A DNA stretch of 64,000 nt from Pseudomonadota bacterium (GCA_021801265.1 JAJYYE010000010.1:372001-436000); one strand, 5' to 3'. Shown: positions 49,922 to 60,482, counted from the first letter of the stretch. A program made the numbers and translations. Notes: a model not told the origin generated them from the sequence alone.

Positions 49922-51859
49922 TTAGGGCGCTGCCGACTTTTCTGCATCCTGATTAATCGTGATCTTCGCTTGGGCGCGCAAGGTTTGCAGCAGGGCACCG
50001 AGTGCTTGCTGAGCATCGGCTTGCTGAATCTGCTGGGAGAGTTGTTGCTTATCTTCTGCGCTAATCTGGCTGGGATCGCCATCTTTGATTGAAGTCACCA
50101 CCACCACGGCTTCATTACCATCATTCAACTGGACGACAGCAGTCGCAACCTTCCCTGAAGCCACTGGGGGCACGGCGAATGCCGCCGCCAACGCTTCCGT
50201 CGGAATGCCCGCTTTAGGATCGTTTCGTTTCATTTGCGCGGGGGCTCGCCACGTTGCGCCTTCGGTCGTGGCGACGTGTTGTGGGTCAGTGCCCGCATCT
50301 AAAGTCTGCCGAATTTTGGTTGCTTCCGCCACCAGCGCCTGTGCAGTCGCCTGATCGGTGAGTGTGGTCGTAATTTGGCCCGTCACTTCAGCCAGGCTGA
50401 GGGGGGTCGCAGGCTCATGCTCGTGCACCCGCACGACCACTGAATCATTGGCCGCCAACTCAATGAGATTACTGTTGAGCTTTTGTTGCAGCACTTCTTT
50501 TGAGAAGGCCGCCTTACGCACCTTTTCATCCGCCGCGATGCCCGTGCCGCTATCGCGGGTGAGCCAATCCGTCGTTTGCACTTTAAGCCCCAACGCTTCT
50601 GCGGAAGGAATCAGGCTATCAGGGTGTTCATACGAATGATCAGAAAGCTTCTCGCCTTCGTCGTAGTAGATTTTTTCAACCTGCTTTTCGCGAAGATCCG
50701 CCATAAGCTGGCCACTCATATCCGCAAGTGATTTAATCGGCGGGTGCGATTCTTTGGTCACTTCAATCAAATGCCAACCAAATTGCGAACGCACCGGCGC
50801 ACTAATTTCACCGACCTTGAGCGCGTCCATGGCTTCTTCAAACGGTTTCACCATTTGCCCCTTGGTCACTTCACCCAGATCACCGCCCTTATCTTTTGAG
50901 CCTGGATCGTCAGAAATTGCTTTGGCTTCATCGGCGAATGAAATTTTACCACTGACGATGTCCGCCCGCGCAGCCAAAAGTTTATTCTTGGCCGCTTCAA
51001 CTGCCACCGCATCCGCATCTTTAGGCACCGCGATCAAAATATGTCGCACCGTACGCCTCACATCCGCTTGCTGTTTTTGCTCGTAACGGGCATAAGCCGC
51101 CGCAATCTGGGCATCCGTCACTTGAATCGATGGCGCCAAACTCTGCGGTGAAAGCTCGATATAGCTGAGTTTCACCCGTTCAGGACGCACGAACTCCGCT
51201 TTATGCGCACTGTAATACGCCTCAATTTCTGAGGATGTCGGCATCGGCACTGCGTGTGCCACGCGTGCCCGATCCAAGGTGATGACACCCACGTCCCGGG
51301 TTTGGTCGCGCAATCGAACCAACTGATCAATCTCCGGCGCGGTGACAATGGTACTTTCACGGATGGCATTCTCCAGCGTCTGCATCACCATATCCTGCTT
51401 TAAGCGCGCCTCGAATGCGGGAACAGTGGTATTTTGCCCTGCGACAAATGCCTCGTATTTCTTCATATCGAACACGCCATTCGTTTTGAACTCGGGCTCT
51501 GATCGAATCAAATCCGCCACGACGCTGTCGGGCGTTCTAAAGCCCGCCCGCTGCACAAACACGCTCAGCACCCGTTCGTTAATCATCTGATCAAGGACGT
51601 GCTGATTTAAATTCAAACTTTGCAACAACTCGGCCGACACACTGCCACCCAGCTTTTGGATAATCGCCTGACGCTGCTGGCTAACCGCTTGTTCAAAGGC
51701 TTGTTGGGAAATCGGTATGCCGTCGACTTCAGCAACCGGTTTGTTTTTACCTCCCGTGAAATATTCGCCTACGCCCCACAATACGAAGGGCACACTGATT
51801 AGGCCAATAATCACATAGGCAACCCAGCCTTGAATGCGTTCCCGCAAATCCATCAACAT
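49922..51859 (-). CDS. ppiD: periplasmic folding chaperone PpiD (SurA_N / PPIase domain)
   Basis: Inner-membrane-anchored chaperone of about 645 residues that works near the Sec translocon on emerging outer-membrane proteins. The N-terminal anchor (WVAYVIIGLISVPFVLWGV, about residues 12-30) is followed by a SurA-like region, VAEVDGIPISQQAFEQAVSQ. A parvulin domain lies at about 265-360, with VRRTVRHILIAVPKDAD, GGDLGEVTKGQMVKPFE and FGWHLIEVTKE. The start is taken as ATG 51859; GTG 51868 is also possible. It follows hupB, completing the standard tig-clpP-clpX-lon-hupB-ppiD order. Confidence 0.94.
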   Translation of the reverse strand: MLMDLRERIQGWVAYVIIGLISVPFVLWGVGEYFTGGKNKPVAEVDGIPISQQAFEQAVSQQRQAIIQKLGGSVSAELLQSLNLNQHVLDQMINERVLSVFVQRAGFRTPDSVVADLIRSEPEFKTNGVFDMKKYEAFVAGQNTTVPAFEARLKQDMVMQTLENAIRESTIVTAPEIDQLVRLRDQTRDVGVITLDRARVAHAVPMPTSSEIEAYYSAHKAEFVRPERVKLSYIELSPQSLAPSIQVTDAQIAAAYARYEQKQQADVRRTVRHILIAVPKDADAVAVEAAKNKLLAARADIVSGKISFADEAKAISDDPGSKDKGGDLGEVTKGQMVKPFEEAMDALKVGEISAPVRSQFGWHLIEVTKESHPPIKSLADMSGQLMADLREKQVEKIYYDEGEKLSDHSYEHPDSLIPSAEALGLKVQTTDWLTRDSGTGIAADEKVRKAAFSKEVLQQKLNSNLIELAANDSVVVRVHEHEPATPLSLAEVTGQITTTLTDQATAQALVAEATKIRQTLDAGTDPQHVATTEGATWRAPAQMKRNDPKAGIPTEALAAAFAVPPVASGKVATAVVQLNDGNEAVVVVTSIKDGDPSQISAEDKQQLSQQIQQADAQQALGALLQTLRAQAKITINQDAEKSAAP

Positions 51860-52052
51860 AAAAATCACACCTTAAAACAGCCCAGGGCGCACAGAGGCAC
51901 ACTATGGGTCACTCTTTGTTAAAACGCCGGTAGGTTAAGCCAAAACCAGCAGAGAGTTAGATCACCAAGGATCATAACGCTTAAGTTATATCGTAATGGC
52001 ATCAAGCAGCCAACACAGGACGCCCAAGCCGGTAATTTATCAATGACGCCAT

Positions 52053-52080
52053 AACAAAACAGGGACGTCGCCGCCCCTGC
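52053..52080 (-). terminator. intrinsic terminator after hupB
   Basis: On the minus strand CAGGG (52079-52075) pairs with CCCTG (52064-52060) around a GC-rich loop and is followed by TTTTGTT. It lies in the 294-bp gap between hupB and ppiD, so ppiD needs its own promoter or readthrough. Confidence 0.65.
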
Positions 52081-52153
52081 TATTTAACGTTCACCTTGCC
52101 TGTCCATCAAATGCCGTTAATTCAAGCACGACGTAAGCAAGGGTTTATTCAAA

Positions 52154-52426
52154 CTAATTAACCGCGTCTTTCAAGCCTTTGCCCGCCTTAAATGAAGGCA
52201 AGCGGGATGCTGCAATTTCAATTGTTTCGCCTGAACGAGGATTGCGACCAGTACGGGCTTCACGTTCACGAACTAAAAAGGTACCGAAGCCAACTAAAGT
52301 GACTTGCTCACCTTGCTTCAAGGCATCGCCAACCGCTTCGATAAACGCATCCAGCGCCGCAGTACACTCAGTTTTCTTCATGCCGCTTTTGGCCGCCATC
52401 GCGTCGATCAATTCAGATTTATTCAT
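52154..52426 (-). CDS. hupB: nucleoid DNA-binding protein HU-beta
   Basis: Histone-like protein of 90 residues that bends and compacts DNA as a dimer. [40 protein letters not shown] and the C-terminal [17 protein letters not shown] are textbook HU features; the beta-arm [10 protein letters not shown] is intact. ATG 52426 follows an AAGGA site. It has a strong promoter of its own and sits after lon, as in E. coli. Confidence 0.97.
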   Translation of the reverse strand: MNKSELIDAMAAKSGMKKTECTAALDAFIEAVGDALKQGEQVTLVGFGTFLVREREARTGRNPRSGETIEIAASRLPSFKAGKGLKDAVN

Positions 52427-52552
52427 AGTGTTGCAATCCTTTTCTAGAGAGATTAATACAAGGGGGAACTTTGACATCGGAACCATGGATTCTGCAGGTG
52501 AATCCCGCAATAATCAATCAATTCCGGTCACAAAATACAGAGTACGCTCGCA

Positions 52553-52582
52553 TTTATACAAGCCGCGCTAGCGTGCTGTCAA
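52553..52582 (-). promoter_or_regulatory. strong sigma-70 promoter of hupB
   Basis: On the minus strand a perfect TTGACA (52582-52577) and TATAAA (52558-52553) are 18 bases apart. Transcription would start near 52546 and give a leader of about 120 bases before the hupB start codon. Confidence 0.8.
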
Positions 52583-52716
52583 CCATGCGAAATCATTGAA
52601 CAGCCGGCACGTTGCCCAGTCTGAATCCCGACAGCAGGCCCGCATCCTCAAAGCGACACGAGCACACCCCATATCTCCTGGCGGGAAAATCCACTTATTT
52701 GAGCGCCAGCCCCCCG

Positions 52717-55149
52717 TTAATGAGCCGTGGCAGCCGCATCATCGCTACGTTTTCCTTCATCACGCGCGGGGAGTAACTCAGGCTGAACGGCTTTAGGTGT
52801 GGGCGGTGTAATCAGCGCTAAATCAAGTACTTCATCAATCCAGCGCACGGGGCGAATATCCAAATTGGCTTTGACTTTTTCAGGTATTTCCACCAAATCT
52901 TTTCGATTCCCCTCGGGAATTAACACGAGCGTTATACCGCCGCGTTGCGCCGCCAACAATTTCTCTTTAAGGCCACCAATGGGCAAAACTTCTCCACGCA
53001 GGGTAATTTCGCCCGTCATGGCCACTGTGGCTTTCACCGGAATGCCCGTTAATGCCGACACGATAGCAGTGCACATGGCGCCCCCTGCGGATGGGCCATC
53101 TTTCGGGGTCGCACCTTCGGGTACGTGCACATGAATATCAATTTTTTGATTAAAATCCGGATCAATGCCCAAGGATACTGCACGTCCACGCACCACGGTG
53201 AGCGCCGCTTGAATCGATTCCTGCATGACTTCACCCAGTTGACCGGTATATTTGAGTCCGCCCTTGCCCGGCATAGTCGCCGCTTCGATGGTGAGCAGCT
53301 CCCCCCCCACTTCTGTCCAAGCAAGCCCGGTAACCTGCCCCACCTGATCGGGGTGCTCGACCTTGCCGAAATCGAACCGATGCACGCCCAAATATTGCGG
53401 CAACGACTCCGCATCTACCGTCACAGGGGGTTTTTGTTCGTTGGTCACGATTTTACGTACCACCTTACGCGATACTTTGGCCAACTCACGCTCAAGGTTT
53501 CGCACGCCGGCTTCCCGTGTGTAATATCGAATAATGTCGCGCACAGCCGAGGTATCGATAGATAGCTCTTGATCCTTCAAGCCATTATTTTCCAACTGCT
53601 TGGGCAACAAATACCGCTCAGCGATCTCGGTCTTTTCATCTTCGGTATAGCCCGCGATCCGGATGACCTCCATCCGATCCAGCAACGGCCCAGGGATATT
53701 CAAGCTATTGGCCGTGCAGACGAAGAGCACTTCGGACAAATCAATATCCAAATCCATGTAGTGGTCGGCAAATGCTTTGTTTTGCTCTGGATCAAGCACC
53801 TCAAGCAAAGCCGAAGCGGGATCACCTCGGAAATCCGAAGCCATTTTATCGATTTCATCCAGCAAAATAAGCGGGTTACGAGAACCAATTTTGGTTAATG
53901 TTTGCACGATTCGGCCCGGCAATGCGCCCACATACGTGCGGCGATGACCGCGGATTTCCGCATCATCCCGCACACCACCCAAGGCGATGCGGCCAAATTT
54001 TCGGTTGGTCGCCTTGGCGATCGATTGACCGAGCGAGGTTTTACCCACCCCTGGCGGGCCAACCAAACATAAAATCGGCCCATTCATTTTGCGCACGCGC
54101 TGCTGCACCGCGAGGTATTCCAGAATGCGTTCCTTGACTTTCTCGAGTCCGAAATGATCCGCCTCCAGGACGGCCTCTGCAGCGGGTAAGTCATGCTTGA
54201 TTTTGGTGCGCTTCTTCCACGGCACCGCGACAATCCAATCGAGATAATTGCGCACAACGGATGCTTCCGCCGACATCGGTGACATCATTTTGAGTTTATT
54301 CATCTCTGATTTGGCCTTATCCAGGGCCTCTTTCGGCATGCCCGCCGTCAGGATTTTGCGCTCCAGCTCATCAAGATCGCTACCGCCTTCCTCCAGTTCG
54401 CCCAACTCTTTTTGGATGGCCTTCATCTGCTCATTCAAATAGTATTCCCGCTGACTTTTTTCCATTTGCTGCTTCACGCGGCCACGGATGCGTTTCTCAA
54501 CTTGTAGTGTGTCAATTTCTGATTCGATCAACACCATGAGATGTTCAATTCGCGCATGCAAATCAATGGTTTCAAGGATTTTTTGCTTTTCTTCAATACT
54601 TAAGGACATATGCGCGGCAATGGTATCGGCCAAACGCGACACATCATCGATCCCTGCCAGAGAAGTCAGTACTTCGGGCGGGGTTTTCTTGTTGAGTTTC
54701 ACATAGCCATCAAACTGATTGAGCAGGGCGCGCGCTTCAACCTCCAGCGCACGATCAGGCTGTTCATCTGGTGTATCAATGGATTGCACATCGGCAACGA
54801 GGAAATTATCAACCTCATGAACGTATATGCAACGTACGCGCTCAATGCCTTCGACCAGCACCTTGATGGTGCCATCAGGCAATTTGTGCAATTGCAAAAT
54901 CGAAGCCAGCGTACCGACTGCATGCAAGTCTTTTTTTCCGGGATCATCCAGCTCCGCATCTTTCTGGGCGATCAACAAGAGTTGTTTATTGCCTTTAATC
55001 GCCTCTTCCAGTGCGGCGACGGATTTCTCCCGGCCAACAAATAAAGGAATGACCATGTGCGGATAAACCACCACGTCCCGAAGCGGCAGAACTGGCACAG
55101 TGCGCGGTGCACCCGCGATAATTGCAGAGGGTGTATCTTGATGGGGCAT
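52717..55149 (-). CDS. lon: ATP-dependent protease Lon
   Basis: Cytoplasmic AAA+ serine protease of 810 residues degrading misfolded and regulatory proteins. An N-terminal substrate-recognition domain ([19 protein letters not shown]), the Walker A motif [29 protein letters not shown], and the proteolytic site DGPSAGGAM with the catalytic serine and a downstream lysine are all present. The C-terminus is slightly extended and acidic/basic mixed. ATG 55149 has an AGAGG ribosome site. A heat-shock-like promoter may lie upstream. Confidence 0.98.
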   Translation of the reverse strand: MPHQDTPSAIIAGAPRTVPVLPLRDVVVYPHMVIPLFVGREKSVAALEEAIKGNKQLLLIAQKDAELDDPGKKDLHAVGTLASILQLHKLPDGTIKVLVEGIERVRCIYVHEVDNFLVADVQSIDTPDEQPDRALEVEARALLNQFDGYVKLNKKTPPEVLTSLAGIDDVSRLADTIAAHMSLSIEEKQKILETIDLHARIEHLMVLIESEIDTLQVEKRIRGRVKQQMEKSQREYYLNEQMKAIQKELGELEEGGSDLDELERKILTAGMPKEALDKAKSEMNKLKMMSPMSAEASVVRNYLDWIVAVPWKKRTKIKHDLPAAEAVLEADHFGLEKVKERILEYLAVQQRVRKMNGPILCLVGPPGVGKTSLGQSIAKATNRKFGRIALGGVRDDAEIRGHRRTYVGALPGRIVQTLTKIGSRNPLILLDEIDKMASDFRGDPASALLEVLDPEQNKAFADHYMDLDIDLSEVLFVCTANSLNIPGPLLDRMEVIRIAGYTEDEKTEIAERYLLPKQLENNGLKDQELSIDTSAVRDIIRYYTREAGVRNLERELAKVSRKVVRKIVTNEQKPPVTVDAESLPQYLGVHRFDFGKVEHPDQVGQVTGLAWTEVGGELLTIEAATMPGKGGLKYTGQLGEVMQESIQAALTVVRGRAVSLGIDPDFNQKIDIHVHVPEGATPKDGPSAGGAMCTAIVSALTGIPVKATVAMTGEITLRGEVLPIGGLKEKLLAAQRGGITLVLIPEGNRKDLVEIPEKVKANLDIRPVRWIDEVLDLALITPPTPKAVQPELLPARDEGKRSDDAAATAH

Positions 55150-55209
55150 AGGTGTTACCTCTGGGGCGTTTTGCGCTTTATAACGAATGGTGTAAAGAGA
55201 ATAGTTGAT

Positions 55210-55240
55210 AGTTAATGACGAACCGATAACTTTTCAAGGC
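55210..55240 (-). promoter_or_regulatory. possible heat-shock (sigma-32-like) promoter of lon
   Basis: On the minus strand CCTTGAA (ending about 55233) is followed after about 13 bases by GTCATTAA. This partly matches the sigma-32 pattern CTTGAA-N13-17-CCCCATTTA. It lies 60-90 bases upstream of the lon start. Only the -35 half is good. Confidence 0.35.
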
Positions 55241-55275
55241 TCTATGGCCACCAATCCTGATTAAAATCTGAAAAC

Positions 55276-55299
55276 CACAAAAAACCCGCCGAAGCGGGA
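55276..55299 (-). terminator. intrinsic terminator after clpX
   Basis: On the minus strand CCCGC, the tetraloop TTCG and GCGGG are followed by six T, 30 bp after the clpX stop. It separates clpP-clpX transcription from lon. Confidence 0.88.
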
Positions 55300-55328
55300 C
55301 TAAAAGCAAGGATTTACGCGCTTGATGT

Positions 55329-56627
55329 CTATTGATCTGAAGCGGCTTTAGGCAATGCTTCGGGCTGCTCAAATAATAAGAAGGGCTCTGTTTCACCCCG
55401 AATGACTGCCGCATCCACCACGACTTTGGATAAATGCTCAACCGAAGGCACTTCAAACATCGTATTCAGCAAAACTTGTTCAACGATGGTGCGCAGGCCA
55501 CGGGCGCCCGTTTTACGCTTAATCGCCTGGCGCGCCACTTCCCGCAACGCATCATCGCGCAGGTCCAGCTCAACCCCTTCCATTTCAAACAAACGCATGT
55601 ACTGTTTGGCCAAGGCGTTCTTGGGCTCGACCAGAATTTTCATCAACGCGGCTTCATCCAGCTCATTCAAGGTGGCAATCACGGGCAATCGGCCAATAAA
55701 CTCTGGAATTAAGCCATAACGGGTGAGATCTTCCGATTCAATTTTAGTGAGCAGTTCGTCGGTCGCGCGGCGATCGTCTTTGGATTTTACTTCGGCAGAG
55801 AAACCAATCCCGCCTTTTTCCATCCGCTGACGAATAATCCGATCAAGACCATCAAACGCGCCCCCACAAATAAACAGAATATTCGTGGTATCAACCTGCA
55901 CAAATTCTTGCTGGGGATGCTTCCGCCCACCCTGAGGCGGCACAGAAGCCAAGGTCCCTTCAATCATTTTGAGTAACGCCTGCTGAACCCCTTCCCCGGA
56001 GACATCACGGGTAATTGAGGGGTTCTCGGATTTCCGCGTAATTTTGTCAATCTCATCGATATACACAATGCCGTGCTGTGCTTTTTCGACATCGTAATCA
56101 CAGCGCTGCAGCAGTTTTTGCAGAATGTTTTCGACATCCTCACCCACATAACCCGCTTCGGTCAGCGTGGTCGCATCCGCAATCGCGAAGGGGACATCCA
56201 ACACCCGCGCCAAGGTTTGTGCGAGCAATGTTTTGCCAGAACCCGTGGGGCCGATTAGCAGGATGTTGGATTTGGATAATTCAACCGGCTCGGATTCCGC
56301 GTCCTTCTGACGGGTTTTATGATTGGAGCCAAACAAATTCAACCGCTTGTAATGATTGTAAACCGCAACGGCCAACGCGCGTTTGGCCAACGGCTGGCCA
56401 ATCACGTATTCATCCAGGGCGGCAACCAGCTCTTTTGGCGTGGGCAAGCGTGTCGGAGACTCATCCTTGGCTGCCGTAATTTCTTCGCGCAGAATGTCAT
56501 TACACAATTCAACGCATTCATCGCAGATATAAACCGAAGGGCCGGCGATCAGCTTTCTCACCTCAGCCTGTGGTTTCCCACAGAAAGAGCAGGAAAGGTC
56601 TTGCTCAGATTTTGTACTTTTTGCCAT
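55329..56627 (-). CDS. clpX: Clp protease ATP-binding subunit ClpX
   Basis: AAA+ unfoldase of 432 residues feeding substrates to ClpP. The N-terminal zinc domain has CSFCGKPQ and ICDECVELC. Walker A is [15 protein letters not shown], Walker [11 protein letters not shown], and the pore and sensor regions include GYVGEDVEN and [20 protein letters not shown] ClpP-docking loop (IGF-like) is present as GIGFSAEV. It lies 78 bp after clpP in the same direction and ends at a terminator. Confidence 0.98.
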   Translation of the reverse strand: MAKSTKSEQDLSCSFCGKPQAEVRKLIAGPSVYICDECVELCNDILREEITAAKDESPTRLPTPKELVAALDEYVIGQPLAKRALAVAVYNHYKRLNLFGSNHKTRQKDAESEPVELSKSNILLIGPTGSGKTLLAQTLARVLDVPFAIADATTLTEAGYVGEDVENILQKLLQRCDYDVEKAQHGIVYIDEIDKITRKSENPSITRDVSGEGVQQALLKMIEGTLASVPPQGGRKHPQQEFVQVDTTNILFICGGAFDGLDRIIRQRMEKGGIGFSAEVKSKDDRRATDELLTKIESEDLTRYGLIPEFIGRLPVIATLNELDEAALMKILVEPKNALAKQYMRLFEMEGVELDLRDDALREVARQAIKRKTGARGLRTIVEQVLLNTMFEVPSVEHLSKVVVDAAVIRGETEPFLLFEQPEALPKAASDQ

Positions 56628-56705
56628 GATATTGGCCTCACACCGATAACGAAGATTAAGCGTCCCAAACCCGGGTTGGCATGGGATCTAACTAAAAAAG
56701 GCCGA

Positions 56706-57338
56706 TTAGCTGCGCTTGGTCAGCACCGCGTCAATCAAACCATAGGTTACGGCCTCGTCCGCAGAGAGAAACTTGTCGCGATCAGTATCGTTTTCAATCA
56801 CTTCCATCGGCTGCTTGGTATGGTGCGCTAAAATACCATTCAGGTTGTGGCGCAATTTAATGATTTCTTCGGCGTGGATTTTGATATCCGATGCCTGCCC
56901 CTGAAAACCACCCAACGGTTGATGAATCATGACCCGAGAATTCGGCAAAGCGAACCGTTTACCCGCCGCCCCCCCCGCCAACAACAAGGAGCCCATGCTG
57001 GCTGCTTGTCCAATGCACAGGGTTGATACATCCGGCTTGATAAACTGCATGGTGTCATAAATCGACATCCCCGCCGTGACGACGCCACCCGGTGAATTAA
57101 TATACACGTGAATGTCTTTATCCGGATTTTCGGATTCCAGAAACAGGAGCTGCGCAACCACAAGATTAGCCATGTGATCTTCTATCGGGCCTACGATAAA
57201 AATTACCCGCTCTTTGAGTAAGCGCGAATAAATATCATAGGCGCGTTCACCCCGAGACGTTTGCTCAACGACCATCGGTACAAGTGCGGATAATTCAGGC
57301 AGTGATAACCCTGCATGCGGCTGAGAACCAAAGATCAT
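56706..57338 (-). CDS. clpP: ATP-dependent Clp protease proteolytic subunit
   Basis: Serine protease of 210 residues forming the tetradecameric chamber of ClpXP. The catalytic serine is in [16 protein letters not shown], the histidine in [13 protein letters not shown], and the Asp in the DTDRDKF region. The N-terminus, starting [17 protein letters not shown], is longer than the mature enzyme and is probably processed. A long gap with a hairpin separates it from tig. Confidence 0.97.
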   Translation of the reverse strand: MIFGSQPHAGLSLPELSALVPMVVEQTSRGERAYDIYSRLLKERVIFIVGPIEDHMANLVVAQLLFLESENPDKDIHVYINSPGGVVTAGMSIYDTMQFIKPDVSTLCIGQAASMGSLLLAGGAAGKRFALPNSRVMIHQPLGGFQGQASDIKIHAEEIIKLRHNLNGILAHHTKQPMEVIENDTDRDKFLSADEAVTYGLIDAVLTKRS

Positions 57339-57388
57339 AAATACCCCCTAGAGGACTTGTGTACTGAGCATTGTGCTTAAAAACAAAA

Positions 57389-57447
57389 AACCGGGCAAAC
57401 CACAGACCCTTCGCAGAGCGAACAGGGCTTGAGCAGTTTGCGCGGTT
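57389..57447 (-). terminator. imperfect hairpin with T-run between tig and clpP
   Basis: On the minus strand AACCGCGCAAAC (57447-57436) pairs with GTTTGCCCGGTT (57400-57389) with one C-C mismatch, then a T-rich tail follows. It can end tig transcripts or attenuate entry into clpP. Confidence 0.6.
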
Positions 57448-57510
57448 CAATAAACGCGCCATGATTACCTAGGCTTGGGCAAAGGTACGAGTTCTGGCTG
57501 ATGATGTCGC

Positions 57511-58803
57511 TTAAGCCTGCGGATTCATAACCGCTTTAAAGCCCAAAGATTTCACAGAAACTTTAGTATTGGCCAGCACATGGTCAACTGCTTGCTGCTC
57601 AAGCACCACGGTGCGGGCATTACTCATCATTTCGCGATCACCCTTATAGGTGGCAACCACGTGTTCAGGCTCATCATACGCAGCAGCCACATCCTGGATA
57701 AACGCGTCAACCAACGCATCATTGACTTGAAGATCAGCCGATTTCACGATTTCCATAATGACCAGACCCATTTTCACGCGCTTGGTCGCTTGCTCATTAA
57801 ACAAGCTGGCATCCAGCGCGCTGGCATCCGTATTCGGCATTTGCTGACGCACGAAATTATCGCGCATGGCCACCGCTTCTTCATCGGTCAACGCTTTAGG
57901 AACATCGAAGGTCAGGCTATCCGTTACCACGGTTAATACCGTATCTTTCACTTGGCGTTTCAGCGCTTGCTTGAGCTCACGCTCCATATTTTTACGCACA
58001 TCCGCATGCAATTCAGACAGTGAAGCTGAACCGAAGCGGCCAGCAAACTCATCATCCATCACGGGTAGAACCTTCTCTTCAATCGCCGTTGCAGTCACGG
58101 TGAATTGCGCCGTTTTGCCTTTCAGATTCTCCACGGGATACTCTTCAGGGAAGGCAACATCAAATACCCGAGCGGCTTCACCCACAGCGATACCATCCAG
58201 GCCAGCTTCAAAGTCAGCCAACATCCGTTTTTCACCCAGAACAACCTGCATGCCCTCGCCTGTGCCACCCTGGAAGGCTTCACCATCAATCGTACCAGCA
58301 AAATTTACCGTGACGCGATCACCGGTCTTGGCGGAACGACCCACGACTTGCCATGTGGCATTTTGCTCACGGAGGGTTTCAAGCATCTCAGCGACATCCG
58401 CGTCGGTGACTTCGGCGCTAATGGTTTCAATTTCGAGCGCAGACAAATCCCCGATGGCAAACTCTGGGTACACTTCAATCGCGGCGACAAAGTTCAGATT
58501 TTCACCCGGCTGGCCGGCAACGGACTCAATGACTGGGTTGCCTGCAGGGCGCAGATTTTGCTCCGCGATGGCCGCTTGGTACGCGCGACCCATCACATCA
58601 CCGACAACTTCATCGCGCACTTGGCCAAAATACCGCTGACGAACCACGGGCAACGGCGCTTTACCCGGGCGAAAACCATCCAGCCGAACGCGACGCGACA
58701 TATCCTTAATGCGCCGATCAACTTCGACATCAATTTCGTTGGCCGGTATTTCAATCGCTAAACGACGCAACAAACCTTCCGATGACTGCAATTCAACCTG
58801 CAT
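57511..58803 (-). CDS. tig: trigger factor
   Basis: Ribosome-bound folding chaperone with peptidyl-prolyl isomerase activity, 430 residues. The ribosome-docking motif is GFRPGKAPLPVVRQRYG-like (GFRPGKAPLPVVRQRYF). The FKBP-type domain (about 155-240) includes GDRVTVNFAGTIDGEAFQGG and FEAGLDGIAVGEAARV, and the helical C-terminal arms follow. ATG 58803 is preceded by GAGG; a GTG two codons upstream is also in frame. It is the first gene of the tig-clpP-clpX-lon block, downstream of tRNA-Leu(UAG). Confidence 0.97.
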   Translation of the reverse strand: MQVELQSSEGLLRRLAIEIPANEIDVEVDRRIKDMSRRVRLDGFRPGKAPLPVVRQRYFGQVRDEVVGDVMGRAYQAAIAEQNLRPAGNPVIESVAGQPGENLNFVAAIEVYPEFAIGDLSALEIETISAEVTDADVAEMLETLREQNATWQVVGRSAKTGDRVTVNFAGTIDGEAFQGGTGEGMQVVLGEKRMLADFEAGLDGIAVGEAARVFDVAFPEEYPVENLKGKTAQFTVTATAIEEKVLPVMDDEFAGRFGSASLSELHADVRKNMERELKQALKRQVKDTVLTVVTDSLTFDVPKALTDEEAVAMRDNFVRQQMPNTDASALDASLFNEQATKRVKMGLVIMEIVKSADLQVNDALVDAFIQDVAAAYDEPEHVVATYKGDREMMSNARTVVLEQQAVDHVLANTKVSVKSLGFKAVMNPQA

Positions 58804-58832
58804 GGACACGCAACCTCAAACTATTTTTTACT

Positions 58833-58853
58833 TAAAAAAATCATGGCAATGCC
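58833..58853 (-). terminator. short terminator after tRNA-Leu(UAG)
   Basis: On the minus strand a tight hairpin (TGGC, three bases, GCCA) is followed by seven T, just past the tRNA 3' end. The tig promoter must lie in or after it. Confidence 0.5.
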
Positions 58854-58865
58854 AAGATTCAAATG

Positions 58866-58949
58866 TGGTGCGAGAGAAGAGACTCGAACTCTTACGCCAT
58901 AGGCGCTGGAACCTAAATCCAGTGCGTCTACCAATTCCGCCACTCTCGC
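58866..58949 (-). tRNA. tRNA-Leu, anticodon UAG
   Basis: Minus strand: the acceptor GCGAGAG pairs with CTCTCGC, the D-loop contains GGTAGACGC, and the anticodon loop has TAG, reading CUA and other CUN codons. A class II long variable arm and the T-loop AGTTCGAGTCT follow. CCA is encoded at 58868-58866. Confidence 0.96.
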
Positions 58950-59009
58950 AAATTTATCGTTCAGCCTTTTTGTTCAAAGACCCATGCTTGCGCAAAAACT
59001 TCAACGGGT

Positions 59010-59032
59010 GCAAAAATTATTTAAATTTTTGC
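59010..59032. repeat. AT-rich inverted repeat upstream of tRNA-Leu(UAG)
   Basis: GCAAAAATT (59010-59018) and AATTTTTGC (59024-59032) are perfectly complementary. The repeat lies between the tRNA promoter and the tRNA and could be a processing site in a long precursor or a weak terminator of ffh. Confidence 0.4.
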
Positions 59033-59055
59033 GACAAACTAAAAACAGGCGGGCG

Positions 59056-59084
59056 AGTATACCTCAAGGTTTACGGCAAGCCAA
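59056..59084 (-). promoter_or_regulatory. promoter of tRNA-Leu(UAG)
   Basis: On the minus strand TTGGCT (59084-59079), 17 bases, then TATACT (59061-59056), followed by a G/C-rich discriminator. It predicts a precursor with a leader of about 100 bases, long for a single tRNA. Confidence 0.6.
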
Positions 59085-59100
59085 AACCCGGCCGTCAATT

Positions 59101-60456
59101 TTACATCGGCAACCCGGGCACACGTCCTTTGAGGGCACGCATCATTTTCTTCATGCCGCCGCCAGAGAACTTTTTCATCATGTCACTCATATCCCGATGC
59201 TGCTTGAGCAATCGGTTGACATCATGCACCTGCATGCCTGAACCCAGCGCGATGCGTTTCTTGCGCGATCCTTTTATTAAATCAGGATGTTGCCGCTCTT
59301 TGATCGTCATTGAGTTAATGATGGCGATCATTCGCCGCACATCTTTATCTTCAATATTGGCCTTGGCATCTGCCGATAAACGCCCCATGCCGGGCAATTT
59401 ATCCATCAGGCCGTGGATACCGCCCATGTTCTGCATTTGCTCGAATTGATCACGCATATCTTCCAGCGTAAAACCTTTACCGGCTCGGACTTTATCGGCC
59501 AATGCCTGAGCCTTGTCGGTATCGACGCTGCGCTGGGCTTGCTCAACCAGGGAAACCACATCGCCCATACCGAGAATGCGCGAAGCAATCCGTTCCGGGT
59601 GGAAGGGTTCGAGGGCGTCGAGCTTTTCACCCACGCCGATAAATTTAATTGGCTTGCCGGTAATGGCACGCACCGATAACGCCGCCCCGCCCCGCGCGTC
59701 GCCATCGGCCTTGGTGAGAATCACCCCAGTCAGCGGCAATACTTCATTGAAGGCTTTGGCGGTATTGGCCGCGTCTTGCCCGGTCATGGCGTCGACGACG
59801 AACAGCGTCTCAACCGGATTGAGCACGGCATGAAGCTGCCGCACTTCATCCATCATCTCGGCATCCACATGCAGGCGACCGGCTGTATCCACAATCAGTA
59901 CATCATAAAAGCCCGTGCGAGCGTGCTTCAGTGCGGCCCGTACGATATCCAGTGGTTTTTGATCGAGCAGGGACGGAAAGAAATCCACCCCAACCTGATG
60001 AGCCACCGTTTCAAGCTGTTTGATCGCGGCCGGGCGATACACATCGGCGCTGACCACCAAGACTTTTTTATTTTCCCGCGTACGCAACAAACGGCCGAGT
60101 TTACCCACCGTGGTGGTTTTCCCTGCCCCCTGCAAACCAGCCATCAACACAATGGCGGGCGGTTGCGCGGCAAGATTCAACGCAGCGTTTTCAGACCCCA
60201 TGAGCGCGGTGAGCTCATCGCTGACAATCTTGATGAACACTTGGCCGGGCTTGAGGCTTTTGATGACCTCGACGCCAACCGCGCGTTCCTTCACCTGCGC
60301 GACAAAATCCCGCACCACCGGCAAGGCGACATCCGCTTCCAGCAGCGCCATGCGCACTTCTCGCAGGGCGTCCTTGATATTGTCGTCGGTTAGGCGGCCT
60401 TGACCGCGCAAACCATCAAACAAGCCACCCAGCCGTTGGGACAGATTTTCAAACAT
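59101..60456 (-). CDS. ffh: signal recognition particle protein Ffh
   Basis: GTPase that, with 4.5S RNA, targets nascent membrane proteins to FtsY at the membrane; 451 residues. The N domain precedes the G domain with GLQGAGKTTTVGKLGRLL, DTAGRLHVD and TKADGDARGG. The Met-rich M domain (about 300-440), including GSGMQVHDVNRLLKQ, binds RNA and signal sequences, and ends in a GGMKKMMRAL tail. It lies 26 bp downstream of typA, so they are probably cotranscribed. rpsP, the frequent downstream neighbour, is absent. Confidence 0.98.
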   Translation of the reverse strand: MFENLSQRLGGLFDGLRGQGRLTDDNIKDALREVRMALLEADVALPVVRDFVAQVKERAVGVEVIKSLKPGQVFIKIVSDELTALMGSENAALNLAAQPPAIVLMAGLQGAGKTTTVGKLGRLLRTRENKKVLVVSADVYRPAAIKQLETVAHQVGVDFFPSLLDQKPLDIVRAALKHARTGFYDVLIVDTAGRLHVDAEMMDEVRQLHAVLNPVETLFVVDAMTGQDAANTAKAFNEVLPLTGVILTKADGDARGGAALSVRAITGKPIKFIGVGEKLDALEPFHPERIASRILGMGDVVSLVEQAQRSVDTDKAQALADKVRAGKGFTLEDMRDQFEQMQNMGGIHGLMDKLPGMGRLSADAKANIEDKDVRRMIAIINSMTIKERQHPDLIKGSRKKRIALGSGMQVHDVNRLLKQHRDMSDMMKKFSGGGMKKMMRALKGRVPGLPM

Positions 60457-60482
60457 GCTGTAGTACCGTCAGAAAACGCGTA

